From Nelumbo lutea (Eukaryota; Streptophyta; Magnoliopsida; Proteales; Nelumbonaceae), in assembly GCA_022828595.1 (NCBI GenBank), contig JAKGHH010000007.1, forward strand, positions 32,922,356-32,986,355: a stretch of DNA of 64,000 nucleotides, given 5' to 3'. The notes beneath the pieces are model-generated. The model searched no databases. It was not told the DNA's origin and saw nothing but the letters and a program-made list of their open reading frames with translations. Position numbers and translations under genes: made by a program. Positions within the stretch are counted from its first letter, which is position 1. Every line of letters begins with the position of its first letter. This document shows, in pieces, positions 11,156 to 22,133 of the stretch.

Positions 11156-11636
11156 CGAGCTTTATTCAAATTAGAGACTTAAGCTCAAGCTTGAACTCGA
11201 CTCAAGTCAAAAGCTCGAAAGTTCGAAATCGACTACCTTTGATTGCAGGTCTCTCAAGCAACCAAGGTGCCAAGCCAAGGTCTCCCTCAATTGCCGAGGT
11301 GCCAAATCGAGGTCTCCCTCAACTACTTAAGTGTCGAGTTGAGGTTTGTCTAGTAGGTAGGTGTCAAGCTAAGGTCTCCCTTAGTTGACAAGATGCCAAG
11401 TTGAGGTCCCCCTCAATTGTTGAGGTGTTGAGCTGAGATCTCTCTCAGTGACCGAGGTGCCGAGCCAAATTCTCCCTCAGTGGTCGAGGTGTCATCTAGC
11501 TTGAGCTCGATTTGAATTAGAGACTTGAGCTTGAGCTTAGAAATTCAAACTCGACTCGGCTTGAACTTGACTACCTTTGATTGCAGGTCCCCTAGCAATC
11601 AAGATGCTAAGCTGAGGTCTCCCTCAATTGGAGAGA
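11156..11636. repeat. Minisatellite: diverged units of about 32 bp flanked by longer direct repeats
   Basis: Units of the form GAGGTGCCAAGCCGAGGTCTCCCTCAATTG-like sequence repeat about seven times from 11256 to 11495 with 70-85% similarity by eye. A unit of about 90 bp (GAGCTT...GACTACCTTTGATTGCAGGTC) brackets them at 11156-11250 and 11502-11588. It is non-coding. The unit spacing and sequence drift are not those of a CRISPR array. Confidence 0.75.
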
Positions 11637-13235
11637 GAGTGGCACTCTTGTAATTTATAAGGAGAGAGAGAGAGAGATGGTAGGAGAGAGAGTGGGAGAT
11701 GGCATTCTTGTAATTTATAAGAAAAGGAGAGTGGCATTCTTGTAATTTGAAAGAAAAAAGTCTAAAAATTTTCTCCTTTTTTGAATTTTTTATTTTTTTT
11801 AATCCATGTCATTTTTTAAAATATCAATCATAAACTCTACTTTCCCCAAAAAAATCTTCCTAAAGTATCTCTCTCTCTCTCTCTCCCCCCCCCCCCACAC
11901 GGACCAATAACCTAAATAATTTAATATCTTAAAATTTCTCTTAAACAACCTCCCCCACTATCCCCAACTTTCTCCTAACTCCACCCCCACATTTTATCTA
12001 TATCTATTTAAAGAAAGTTTTAATTAAATAATTTAAGAATTATTTAAATATTCTAATAAAATTATATAATAACTAAAATACTGATTAAAAAGAAAACAAT
12101 AATTATAATCTATTTAATAATATTCATATTATTAATAATTAAATATTTTTACAAAATTCATCATGAAATTATGTACAAACAATATAAATTATGATTTTCT
12201 AGATTATTCAATCTAACTGTTATTCAAATAATAAAAATCAAACAGTAAAAATGAAATATTATTTAAATACTTCAATAACTAAATATCTTAAATAACAAAA
12301 TATTAAAATTAATATTTTAAATCAATTAATAATATATTTTAAATAGTTACTAAATTAAGAAATATTAGTTAAATAACTAAATATTTTAAATAATGAAATA
12401 TTAACTAGACTTTAAATAGTTAAAATAACAAATTATGTACTAATAATACTTTAATTTATATATTATTAAATTCAACAATTAATTAATATTTTAAAATTTA
12501 AATAATGGTATTATTTCAATAAATAAAAATTATTATAAGTAACTAATTTCACTTAAACCAAATAATAATTCTAGAAAATAACATTCAAAAATATTATTGT
12601 TATTAATAATAATTTGAAAAACTTGATCTATATTTACTAAAATTAATATTTATCGTATTTTAGTAATTATTTATTGCTTTTTGTGATAAATATATTTTCA
12701 ATAATTATGTGTAAATCTATTTTTGTTTTGTTATTTAATAGAAATTTTTCAATAATTATTGGAGTTTAAACTATTGTTATTTAGCTTCTAAATTTTAATT
12801 TAGTGTATTTTCTGTATAAATTTTTAATAATTATTAGAAATTAAACTATAGTTCACAGGTTGGTTCAGTTCAATTATAGGTTGTTTGGACAACCAAATTG
12901 ACCTGGTTATGTTGGGGAATTGGTCACTCAGGTGTATCGGTTTGGAACAATTTTTGGTTTGGTCAGTTGATTCAAAACATTTAAACTTAAAAAAATAAAT
13001 TTATGATATAAAATATTTTAGCTTAAGAAATAATGGAATTTTCCCATTTTCTCATATTAAAAATATATTTAAAATATAAAATATAAATATAAATATATAT
13101 ATCTATGGTTGGGTCATTCGATTTTAGTCAATTTATACATGGCCAAAGTGAAACTGATCCAACTCAATTGGTTTGGGAAATTGTTGAACCAAAGTTGACT
13201 AAAAAATACTAGAAATTGGGTTGGTCAGTTTCATT
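11637..13235. other. AT-rich spacer with simple repeats
   Basis: GA-rich repeats lie at 11620-11760 and a (CT)n-Cn tract at 11870-11897. About 1 kb of more than 80% A+T (12000-12840) follows, then a GGTTGGTTCAGTT-type stretch at 12850-13230 that looks like an old miniature transposon. No coding signal. Confidence 0.5.
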
Positions 13236-13480
13236 AACTTGATTAGGAATGGCAACAGGGTGGGGTGGGGATGGGGACATATATATTATTGGGGATCCCA
13301 TGGGGTGGGGATCAGGGTCCTCGTGTGGCAAGGAGTGCTCTCCCTGTCCCTGTCAATGGAGATGAAAATTTCCCCATCTCCGTCCACACAGGGGGAAAAT
13401 CATCCACATCACTACCCCATTTGGGGCATATCCCTACGGGGATTGGGGAAATAGGGAAAATTGTCATCCCTAAGTTTGAT
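13236..13480. mobile_element. hAT-type miniature element with degenerate 8-bp duplication
   Basis: The element spans 13244-13472 (229 bp). Its ends TAGGAATGGCAAC and (complement) TAGGGATGACAAT fit the hAT terminal inverted-repeat style. AACTTGAT (13236-13243) and AGTTTGAT (13473-13480) are the flanking duplication with two changes. The interior is G/C-rich TGGGGATGGGG with its complement, so it could fold back. No transposase is encoded. Confidence 0.75.
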
Positions 13481-15560
13481 AAACAACCCTATCTAAAATT
13501 AATTATTGTTATTCTTGTATTGTAAAAAAAATATTAAAATTAGTATATAAAATATAAATGATTATTAATTATTATATAGAACAATTGTATACTTTTTCAT
13601 GTTTCTATTATTTATCTTTAATTTAACAAATCCAGTGCATCACATGGGTCCCTGTTAGTGCTTTTTTGATAAAAAAGACACAAAAGTTCTTCTTTTGTTC
13701 AATAATTGGAAAATAAGCTATAGTAAAAATGTCATTTTACACTTTTCATTTAAATCTTATATATATATATATATATATATACTTTTATTAAAAGTATGAA
13801 TAATGGTGTGGAACTTTTGTTTGACTAAACTATCAATTTTTGACTTTGGTCTTTGTCTAATTTTAAAGGTTTAAATGTAACTTGAAAATCACTTCCTCAT
13901 TCAAATTCCTCTCATTAAATTATTAACTCTCATCCACATTCATTGAATTCTATTCTTAACTACAATACCCCTATTTTTGAATTTGTTCCCTCTCTAATTG
14001 TGAGGACACAAAATGTAGTTTGAACTAACACATTTCTCCCTATTTAATTCCTTCACATTAAGTCTTATTAACTTTCATTCTTTTATTGAATCCTATGTTT
14101 AAAATATTATTTTCGAAAGATAAAAACAAATAAGTTTTATCAATTAGATCTACATCCAATACTTTTAACAATATAAAATACAATTTTATTTTAAAATTTT
14201 CCCAAAAATGAAACCATTTTTCCATCATGGTGGCGAGTATGCAATTCAACCATCCGGGGCAAGTGGACTAATCCATGATGTCATAAGTAAATAAAAAAAA
14301 TTTAAAATAAATGAATAACAAATATAGAAAAATGGTCGCATCTTTAATTACATATATATATTAATCATATTAAAGAAAAATAAGTATGAAAAAATAATAA
14401 TTATTCTTATTGATGTTAAAATGAAATAAAAACTTAAAACCAATACAAAAATAAAAATTATATTTGTAATGGAGAGTCAACAATTCAACCTTTTGAGTCA
14501 AATGTTTCAACCCTTAATATCATAATTAAACAAAAATAGAAAAATATAAATCACAAAAACATTATGTAATAATACAAAAAAATTGTAAATAACACTTAGG
14601 CATCTATCTAATATTTTATATTGATCATAAAGAAAAATAAGTATGATAAATAATAGTTACTTTATTGATGTTGGAAATAAAATATAAAATTTCAAACCAA
14701 CCCAAAAATGAAATTATTTTTCTGGTGGTGGGTCAACAATTCAATCTTTGGGACCATATGTGTTAAATAAGATTCATTTCCATTACATGTAAATAAAATA
14801 AAATTGATTAAAAATGAAATCATTTTCTATCCAGGTATTAGGTGAACAGTCCAACCTTCTAAATTAGATAGGCCAATGTCAACCCATGATGTCATAATTA
14901 AATTGTAAAAATTTTAAAAATAGACAAAATGCAATAAATTGTAAAAATATATAAAAAATTTGTAGTGGTCACATCTATAATGTTCATTGTGCTAAAAAAG
15001 TAAATGTAATAAATAAAAGTTATTTTTATGATTGATAGACATAGACTACAAAAATTAAGAAAAACCCATGATCACACTACCACGTCAGGTGTGGTTCAAT
15101 GGTTCAATTAGCTAGGTCACTAGCTATGTTCTTGGCTAAGTCAATAGTTTTTATAGGCAAGCAACCTAGTGATAAATAGGCTTAAAATCCTAATTGGGTG
15201 ATATGTCAACAAATCCAGCCAACTGATTTGATTACGAGATAAAAAAATATATATATTGATAAAAATTCAGTTAGAAATACATTTTCCTCTTAATCAAACA
15301 AGTTAACTTATGTTGTCATAAATTAAATAATAAAAGATAAAAATATAGAAATGTTATAAAATTTTTAAAAAATTTCAGCATATATTTAATATTATATATC
15401 ATCATAGTAAAAAAGAAATGTGTAAAAATGGGAATTATTAATATTTACAATGTAATGGATGAAATACAAATAAAAAATAGAAAACAAAACTAATGTCTTA
15501 TTAACTATCCATTGAGCTGGTCAAATAAGTCAATAGTTCAACCAATAATGTCAAATGGTT
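13481..15560. repeat. AT-rich diverged long tandem repeats
   Basis: A recurring pair of landmarks, roughly CAACAATTCAACC and GATGTCATAATTAAA, appears near 14240, 14478, 14732, 14842, 15212-15300 and 15530. Poly-A-rich filler such as AAAGAAAAATAAGTATGA separates them. Spacing is irregular (about 110-370 bp), so this is an old, eroded satellite or several nested copies of one repeat. No gene is seen. An (AT)n run lies at 13757-13780. Confidence 0.45.
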
Positions 15561-17435
15561 GTTGACCAAACCAATATTATTTTTCCATTTTTATTTTTGC
15601 AACAAATTAATTTGAATAGAAACATGCTCGAGAAAATTGCCCAAATGACAGGCCAATATCAATTTGACTATTCAATTCAATTGCTATATGAAAATATTGC
15701 TATAAGCTACAAATCTAAAGATTTAAAGCTAGGTCTTTAGATTGGAAGCCAATATATCAACCAACAACAATGTTGTGATTATTTATCTTCATTACATGGA
15801 TTTTCATAACAATATTGAGATTATTATCATTTGAAACTAGTGAATGACCCTGTACTAAGTACGGGGAATCAGTAATGTTAAATTTATATTATGGAATCAA
15901 TAATGTTAAATTTATATTTATTCCTATTTTAAATAATTATTAAAATTCCAAGAAACATTTATTTCAAAAAATAACTTTTCAATAATTATTAGAATATTGA
16001 TTGAAAATGGATTGAATGGTTGTGGATAACCACTTTTGCATTTTTTGCATTTTTTTTAGCTAGCAATGGATTGAAAATGGTGGTAGTGTGTTGAGGAATT
16101 TAGCTGCAGCTTCTCAAAAAATGCTACATGTCTAGCTTTCCAAAAAAAATGAGAAGGCCATGTGTCTGAATGGTGGGAAACTGTAGCCTAATAGTGGGTT
16201 GTGGGCTTTAGCAGGAATTTCTCAGAAATTGCCATGTATCTAACTTTCTAGAAAATGAGAAGGCCACTTCTCTAAATGGTGGTAGTGGGCTGTGGGTTTT
16301 AACAACTTCTAAAATGACATGTATCTAAATTTGAAAAAACTGCATGTCTGAATGGTGGGGGAAAGCCTTCATATATATATATATATTAGAATGCCCCATG
16401 CAAAGCACATGCACATTAATTACGTAATATGATTCAATTACAAAGTCACTATATTTAAAAAAAAAAAACACATACAACTATAATTGAAGATTCTCAGTCA
16501 AACCGAAACATATAATAATAAAAAAGAAAAAAAAAGTCAAAATGTCAAGTAAATGGCATATTTAAAGTCTCTTATATAATTTTCTCCTATTTAATTAATA
16601 CAATTCCTTGCTAATATATATATATATGTGTGTGTGTGTGTGTTTATTTGATCCTTAAATGTGTTTATACATTTTCTAACAATTGTTTGAAGACTTATTA
16701 ACTAATTCCATTTTTCCAAAATCTTTACTGACTTTTTCTGTTTTCTGTTTGTAAAAAAGGGTAAATTATTTATACCTCCCCTGACGTTTCTAGCAAATAC
16801 TTAAACCACCCTTAACCTTTAATTGCTACAAAAACATCGCCTAACCTTTGGAGTAAACTATACCAACTAGCCCCTGTTGCTAATTCCACGTTAGAAAATT
16901 AATAGAAACATAGCTTCTGTTGTCTTAAGATTTTTGAAAACACCTAAATTGCCCATAGACCATTCTTGTTATTCATTTTTCTTGTATTGAAATACCCTTT
17001 TAGTGGTTTAGGTATCACCCATTAATAATTTCCGTAATTATGGGTAATTTACATTGGTTTTTGGTATTTATTGGAAAATTTTAGTTTAGTGATGATTTTA
17101 TAAACTAATTTTCATGTTTTTGTTAATTTAATTTAGTGAATGTTAATTTAAATAAAAAATTAATTTACTGAATTTGTTATATTTTCAGTAATTAATTATT
17201 CATAAACTCAGAATTTTTTGAAAATAAATTATTAATATCAATAAATTTTGATAAAATTATTCATATCAATTCAATTTAACCATAAATTTTTGAAAAGTGA
17301 CTTACTCATATCAATATTTGTATTAAGGATTTTTAAGATATTCAAGTTTTTCCTTCCTTTTTTATTATTATTTTTTTCTATACAAATAACAATAAATAGA
17401 GTGTTTTTATTAATTCAATAGTTTTAAACATCCAT
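15561..17435. other. AT-rich spacer with transposon-end-like and simple sequences
   Basis: GACCCTGTACTAAGTACGGGG (15846-15866) and ATGCCCCATGCAAAGCACATG (near 16391-16411) resemble degenerate palindromic transposon ends common in plant spacer. (AT)n(TG)n occurs at 16616-16642. 16757-17050 begins GGGTAAATTATTTATACC and ends ATTATGGGTAATTTAC, so it may be one old inverted-repeat element. No coding signal. Confidence 0.35.
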
Positions 17436-17600
17436 GCCAAAGTGTCAATTGGTTGGTTGGTTGGTAAGGTCTCCTGCTGGTTGTTGCAAAGACTTAGGAT
17501 CAAATCCAACTTACACCAGGGCTGGGGACTTTATGGATTGGGGGATGATCCCCTAAATTGTGTAGCCCCAAGGAGCAGGTCCCCACTACTTTCATTGTAA
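17436..17600 (+). mobile_element. tRNA-derived SINE, family 1, copy a
   Basis: An A-box-like GGTTGGTTGGTAAGG and a B-box GGATCAAATCC are spaced as in a Pol III promoter. A body follows with CCCTAAATTGTGTAGCCCC. The same body with better boxes occurs at 22555-22745 and, reversed, at 26518-26610. Confidence 0.65.
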
Positions 17601-17730
17601 ACAAATGAGAGTTTGGTTGATATATCCAACAGCACTTCTCCATCAATTACAACATAGTTCTAAATGAGTTCATCTTTTATGCTCTCATTTCTAAAGAATA
17701 GTGGAAAGGTGCACACTACAAGTGTTCTTT

Positions 17731-17822
17731 TCTCTTTTTTTCCCCAACTGAGACAATGGGATTTGATCCCAAGTCACTATTCCAATGAGTCAAAGATCCT
17801 ACCAACTAAGCCATCATCAATT
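17731..17822 (-). mobile_element. tRNA-derived SINE, family 2
   Basis: On the minus strand the A box TGGCTTAGTTGGTAGG is followed about 40 nt later by the B box GGGATCAAATCCC. The element then ends in a short A-run (plus-strand TCTTTTTTTCC at 17731-17742). No coding capacity. Confidence 0.6.
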
Positions 17823-17939
17823 GGTATACTCGAGAATGAAAGATGTTGGTTATTACTCGAAGATAGCTGTTGTTGAGGTAGAGCTCTTAGATATTGGAGA
17901 GAGTAGAACCAGTAGAGGTGGGTACGTATCTTGCTAGAA

Positions 17940-18040
17940 AATGAATTTCACAAAAAGAGCAAGTTGGCAAAGGAGAGTTAAGTTGGAAAATGAGTTTGGG
18001 ATGGACCCAAAAAAGAAATTGTTGGCGAGGTCTTCGTCTC
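17940..18040 (-). pseudogene. Fragment resembling a leucine-rich-repeat (receptor-like) protein
   Basis: The minus strand reads DLANNFFFGSIPNSFSNLTL, a close fit to the plant LRR consensus (N.L.G.IP.S..NLT.L). Only about one repeat is present, with no signal peptide, membrane segment or kinase next to it. It lies directly beyond the 3' end of an RTE LINE piece, either as the LINE's target or as sequence carried by it. Confidence 0.5.
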
Positions 18041-18059
18041 TGATTTCAATGACTCCATT

Positions 18060-18365
18060 GATGCTGGTGACATCATCATTCTTGTCTTTTCCCAATGTGG
18101 GTTCCGTTACATGAATCTTATTTTGCCAATCCGTTTTATTTAAAGTTACATTCATTGTTAAATTATTAGTGCTTAAGCTTTAAATCATTTTTTACTATTT
18201 CTATCCATGTATTTTTTTTAATTGGCGCAATTGGTGGTCTTATATGCGTGTGCCCAAACCATCTTAGTCTATTCTCTCTTATTTTATCACCTATTAAAGC
18301 TATTCCTAAGTTTTTATGGATAATGTCATTTCTAATTCTATCATTTTTAGTTTTTCCACTCATCT
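18060..18365 (-). mobile_element. RTE-type LINE, 3' end
   Basis: The minus strand encodes the C-terminus of a plant RTE reverse transcriptase: DRIRNDIIHKNLGIALIGDK, then RENRLRWFGHTHIRPP. DWQNKIHVTEPT and a (GATG)n-like tail follow. The 3' part from about 18105 to 18180 is nearly the same as 49250-49320. It is 5' truncated, as LINE copies usually are. Confidence 0.85.
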
Positions 18366-19687
18366 ATCTTAACACTTGCATATCTTAGTCTATTCTCTCT
18401 TATTTTATCACTGACCTAATCCAATATACTTTGGAGTTAGGGACGGGGAATCCTCGAATTTTCTTGCCTCATCCTCAATGTTAGGTGAATTCAGCGCAAG
18501 GCACCCACTTCTCATCAAGGATGGGAAATCCTCGAATTTTCCTCGCCCCATTCCTAGTTTCATGCGGGTTCAGCCATATGGTAAATTTTTAAAAGTACAC
18601 CAAATTGTCTTTAATTTTCAAAAATGTAATTTTATGAAAATTTTAGAAAATTTATTACATTTTTGTAATTTTGAAATTTTAATCAAATTTATTTTTAAAT
18701 TGTTATTAAATAATTTATTTTCTTTTTACATGGTTTACTTAGGGAATTACATTAATTTATCTTATATTTTTTAATATAAACTAATCAATAATTTCATTTT
18801 TCCAATATTATACTAATTTATCTTAATAATTTGTGTAATTATTGGTTTAAATTACAGCTTTCCCTTTTTCATACTTATTTTTCTTTAATAATTTTCAATA
18901 ATTTACAATGAAAATTATATAATTTTTCAATAGTTTTCCAAAATCTATCATATGTAATAAATTTTCCTAAAACTTCCAAAATATTCTAATAATTTTAAAT
19001 AATTATTTAAATAAACTTTCAAAAACTTTCCAAATGTACAATATTATATCTTTTAATTTCCAAAATGTTATTTTTCAAAAATGTAGTTTTATGAAAATTT
19101 TATTAGATTTGTGTAATTATGGAGATTTATTGAAAATTATTTTAAATTGTTATTAAATATTTGTTTTTATTAAGTAGTTTACTAACAAAATTACCCTAAT
19201 TTATCTTTTATTTTCCAATATAAATTGATTAATAATTTCATTTTCCAACTTTATAATATTTTATTCCCTCATCTGCATTCGTTTATTAACTATAATAATA
19301 TAATAATAGAAATAACAAAAACTTTATACGTTTTGATAATTGTTAAATATAATTATCAATTTTATAGAAATTAGTTAAAGAGTTCAATTTCTATAAAATG
19401 TTACTGGTTAGCTTGAATATAACAATATTTACCCAAAATACTTTAAATAGTCATGACGAGTTAATTAATAACTGTATATATAATTCCTTTTTGTATTTTA
19501 CTGACCATATTTAATAACACTTGGTAGTAAGACTATTTAATACTCATTGAATATGGGTTGGATTAAATATTAATCATATTTAACTATTTATTAATTAATA
19601 TAAATATTTTAAATGAGAGAGAGTGGATATAGATTAGGGGTAGAAATTTTAGGTATTGATTGGGGAGTGGGGTAACATGATAGGTTT
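18366..19687. other. AT-rich spacer, no gene recognised
   Basis: TCTTAGTCTATTCTCTCTTATTTTATCAC (positions 18385-18413) repeats part of the RTE piece (18265-18293). A GGGAATCCTCGAATTTTC motif occurs at about 18446 and 18523. The rest is AT-rich with no conserved reading frame. Confidence 0.4.
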
Positions 19688-20418
19688 CTAATGGCTAAGG
19701 TTGCAACTTGGGCCGGGTTGGCCCGAACCTAACCTGAAAAGGTTGGGTTGGGTTGTTCAGGTTAGGGTTAGGGTTGAAATTCATGAACCTGACTTTACTT
19801 CGGGTTGGGTTAGGGTTGACCCCTTAGCCAACCCAACTCTATAGTACATGTCATATATAAATATATGTTATATGTAATATATAGCATACATTGGTTTGTT
19901 TAGATACATGATATTTGTATAGCCCCCACCACATAGTCTCATGTATTTCTTTTAAGATAATCACTTCACTTAATCCTAATCAGAAAGGCTAAAACCTTAA
20001 TAACATTATTTTATGTTTTTTGAAAATTTTATTCTTTATCTCCTCTATGTTGTTTGCCACCCAAGAAAAATCTATCATAAGTCATAATTCATAATAAACA
20101 ATAGTCATTTCTAACACTTGTTTTTCTGAACTTTGTACTAAAAGGACAAAAAAAAACGTCAACAAACAAATACTAATCAAACATAAGATAAATATATGTA
20201 GTGAAAGTTGAGTTAAGATCTAAAATCGAGAAATTCTATGAGGTTTTAAAGGATGGGAAGAACCCAACTTTACCTGAAATTGACTCCAGGTTGGATTGGG
20301 TTGGATTAGGGTTGAAGGAACTTAGTTAGGGTTAAGGTTGGGGTTTAGAACTTAGGGTTGGGCTAGGGTTGGCCTCAACGCAACCTAACCCGGCCCAACT
20401 TGCAGCCTTGCTAATGAC
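19688..20418. mobile_element. hAT-type miniature element, 715 bp, with 8-bp duplication
   Basis: The element is 19696-20410. Its ends TAAGGTTGCAACTTGGGCCG and (complement) CAAGGCTGCAAGTTGGGCCG are inverted repeats. The flanks CTAATGGC (19688-19695) and CTAATGAC (20411-20418) are an 8-bp duplication with one change. The interior repeats GGTTAGGGTTGG motifs and has no ORF. Confidence 0.85.
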
Positions 20419-21371
20419 TTATAGGAGTTATCTTAGTAGAGAGATTCTAAGAATATTTTAGGTAGTTTGGTTGGGAATAGTGACATGGCTTAATGGGAGT
20501 GGTGGGAAGGAGAGAGGAGAGAGAGTCAAGGAGAATGCAAGGTGGGGGTAATGGAGAAAGGAGAAGCATGCTAACATGGACCGTCTATAGATAAATAGAT
20601 AGATAAATAGATATGAGAAAATTAGGGCTTATTTGGTTTGGAGGAATAGGGGTCTAGAATTAAAATCGAAATGGCCCATTCTGATTCCAAGTGTTTGGTT
20701 GTACAGAATCAAAATCTTATTCTCATTCCTAGTGAAATGGCATTCCCCCATGGATGGTCATTCCCTCCCCCTCCCTTAGGAATGAGATCCCATAACATAG
20801 CTTATTTCAATTCTCATTTGAACCAAACAAGCTATAAGAATAGACCATTCCGATTAAGATTCCATATGCTACTTCAGTCTTTTACAACAGTAAAAGAAAC
20901 CATCACTAAGGAGTCTGAATCTCTTGCATTCCAACGCCCTACCAACATGATCCGACTGCACATCTCATCTCATACATAGTAACTCCCACTTTTATGGTGG
21001 GTCCCAATCTCATGGTGAGGCATGTGGTGTTAGATCATGTTGGTAGCATGTTGGAACTCATTTCGTCACATATCTACCCATATCAGCCGATACACCCCTA
21101 CAGGGGGGTGTTTTGGGTCGACGAGTGATTCAGGAGGTAGACTAGCCTTAGACCAGCCCCTCTGAACCAGATTCAAAAAAATAAAAAACAAAAAAAATGA
21201 AAAACAATACCGATACAAGCAGATACACCAGCAACCTTGCTCATGTATGCATTCTTTTAATTGAGACACACTCATATATGACGTAACAATACATTTCTCA
21301 TAAATTCGTATTGATCAACCCAAAATGCAACGGCAAAGCAGGCACAAGTGTGATCCAAACACCCCTAAGTT
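20419..21371. other. Spacer with a possible Tourist-like miniature element
   Basis: TTAGGGCTTATTTGGTTTGG (20624) and AACCAAACAAGC (about 20820-20832) are inverted and could bound a miniature element of about 210 bp. The flanking trinucleotides do not match cleanly. The remainder, including 20990-21300, shows no conserved coding sequence. Confidence 0.4.
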
Positions 21372-21672
21372 ATGAGTTGCATGGTTTTCAAAACTGGACC
21401 GGACCAGGCAGTCGAACCAGGTACCGGTCACCTGACCGATTCCGTTTTCCTCCAAAACCACTTTTTCCCCCAAAACCATTGATTTTAGTCAACAAACCAC
21501 TGAACCGGCCAGTTAACCGTTCAAACCATTCAAACGGTTTTGACTGTTTTCCAATTTTTTAATTTTTTATTTTTTTATCAGAATGGGCCGGCCATTCAGG
21601 TCAAATGGTTGGACCATTTGAACCGATAACCAGACCCCTGACCGGTTCGTTTTTTTAAACCATGATGAGTTG
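21372..21672. mobile_element. hAT-type miniature element, 285 bp, with exact 8-bp duplication
   Basis: The element is 21380-21664, with ends CATGGTTTTCAAAAC and (complement) CATGGTTTAAAAAAAC. ATGAGTTG flanks it exactly on both sides. The interior is rich in CCGGTT/AACCGG. 58370-58657 is the same family at nearly the same length (288 bp). Confidence 0.9.
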
Positions 21673-22133
21673 AGTTGTGACATGATCTACGAGACTGAAG
21701 TGAAATGATCACGCAGCATCAAAATAGGGACTTGCCCTATAATGACTGCTTTACACCTAGTTATTATGTAGTCAAAATTGAATAGTTGCTGTGTAGTTTG
21801 AGAGGCTTAGCCCTGTAAAGTTTTCCTTCCTGCTCCCCTCACCCACCTACTTTCTTCAGCCATCTCGTTTTGGGTAGTTTATTTTGTGCCCATCATTGGA
21901 CCCAGGATGAATGGATTACCCTGTGATAAATGCATGCCTGTGCAAGGAGACGTCCACCAGAAACCAGCAAGCACAGAAATATACCACATGATTGAATCTG
22001 AAGATGATCTATAATGGAAGGAACAGAATAAGAGAACTTAAATCACTTCAGTATAGCACATTCTCCAGCAAGACAACCTTACAAAGATTATATCAGAAAC
22101 ACGTCATTTATGCCCAAAAAATGAACAAATTCA

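Noticed and set aside
11256..11495. CRISPR-like array
   Set aside because: Units are degenerate, directly tandem and without constant spacers; the context is plant nuclear DNA.
19740..20400. Interstitial telomere repeat (GGTTAGGGTTAGGG)
   Set aside because: Only two or three imperfect units appear, interspersed with GGTTGGGTTGG inside a hAT element; plant telomeres are TTTAGGG arrays.
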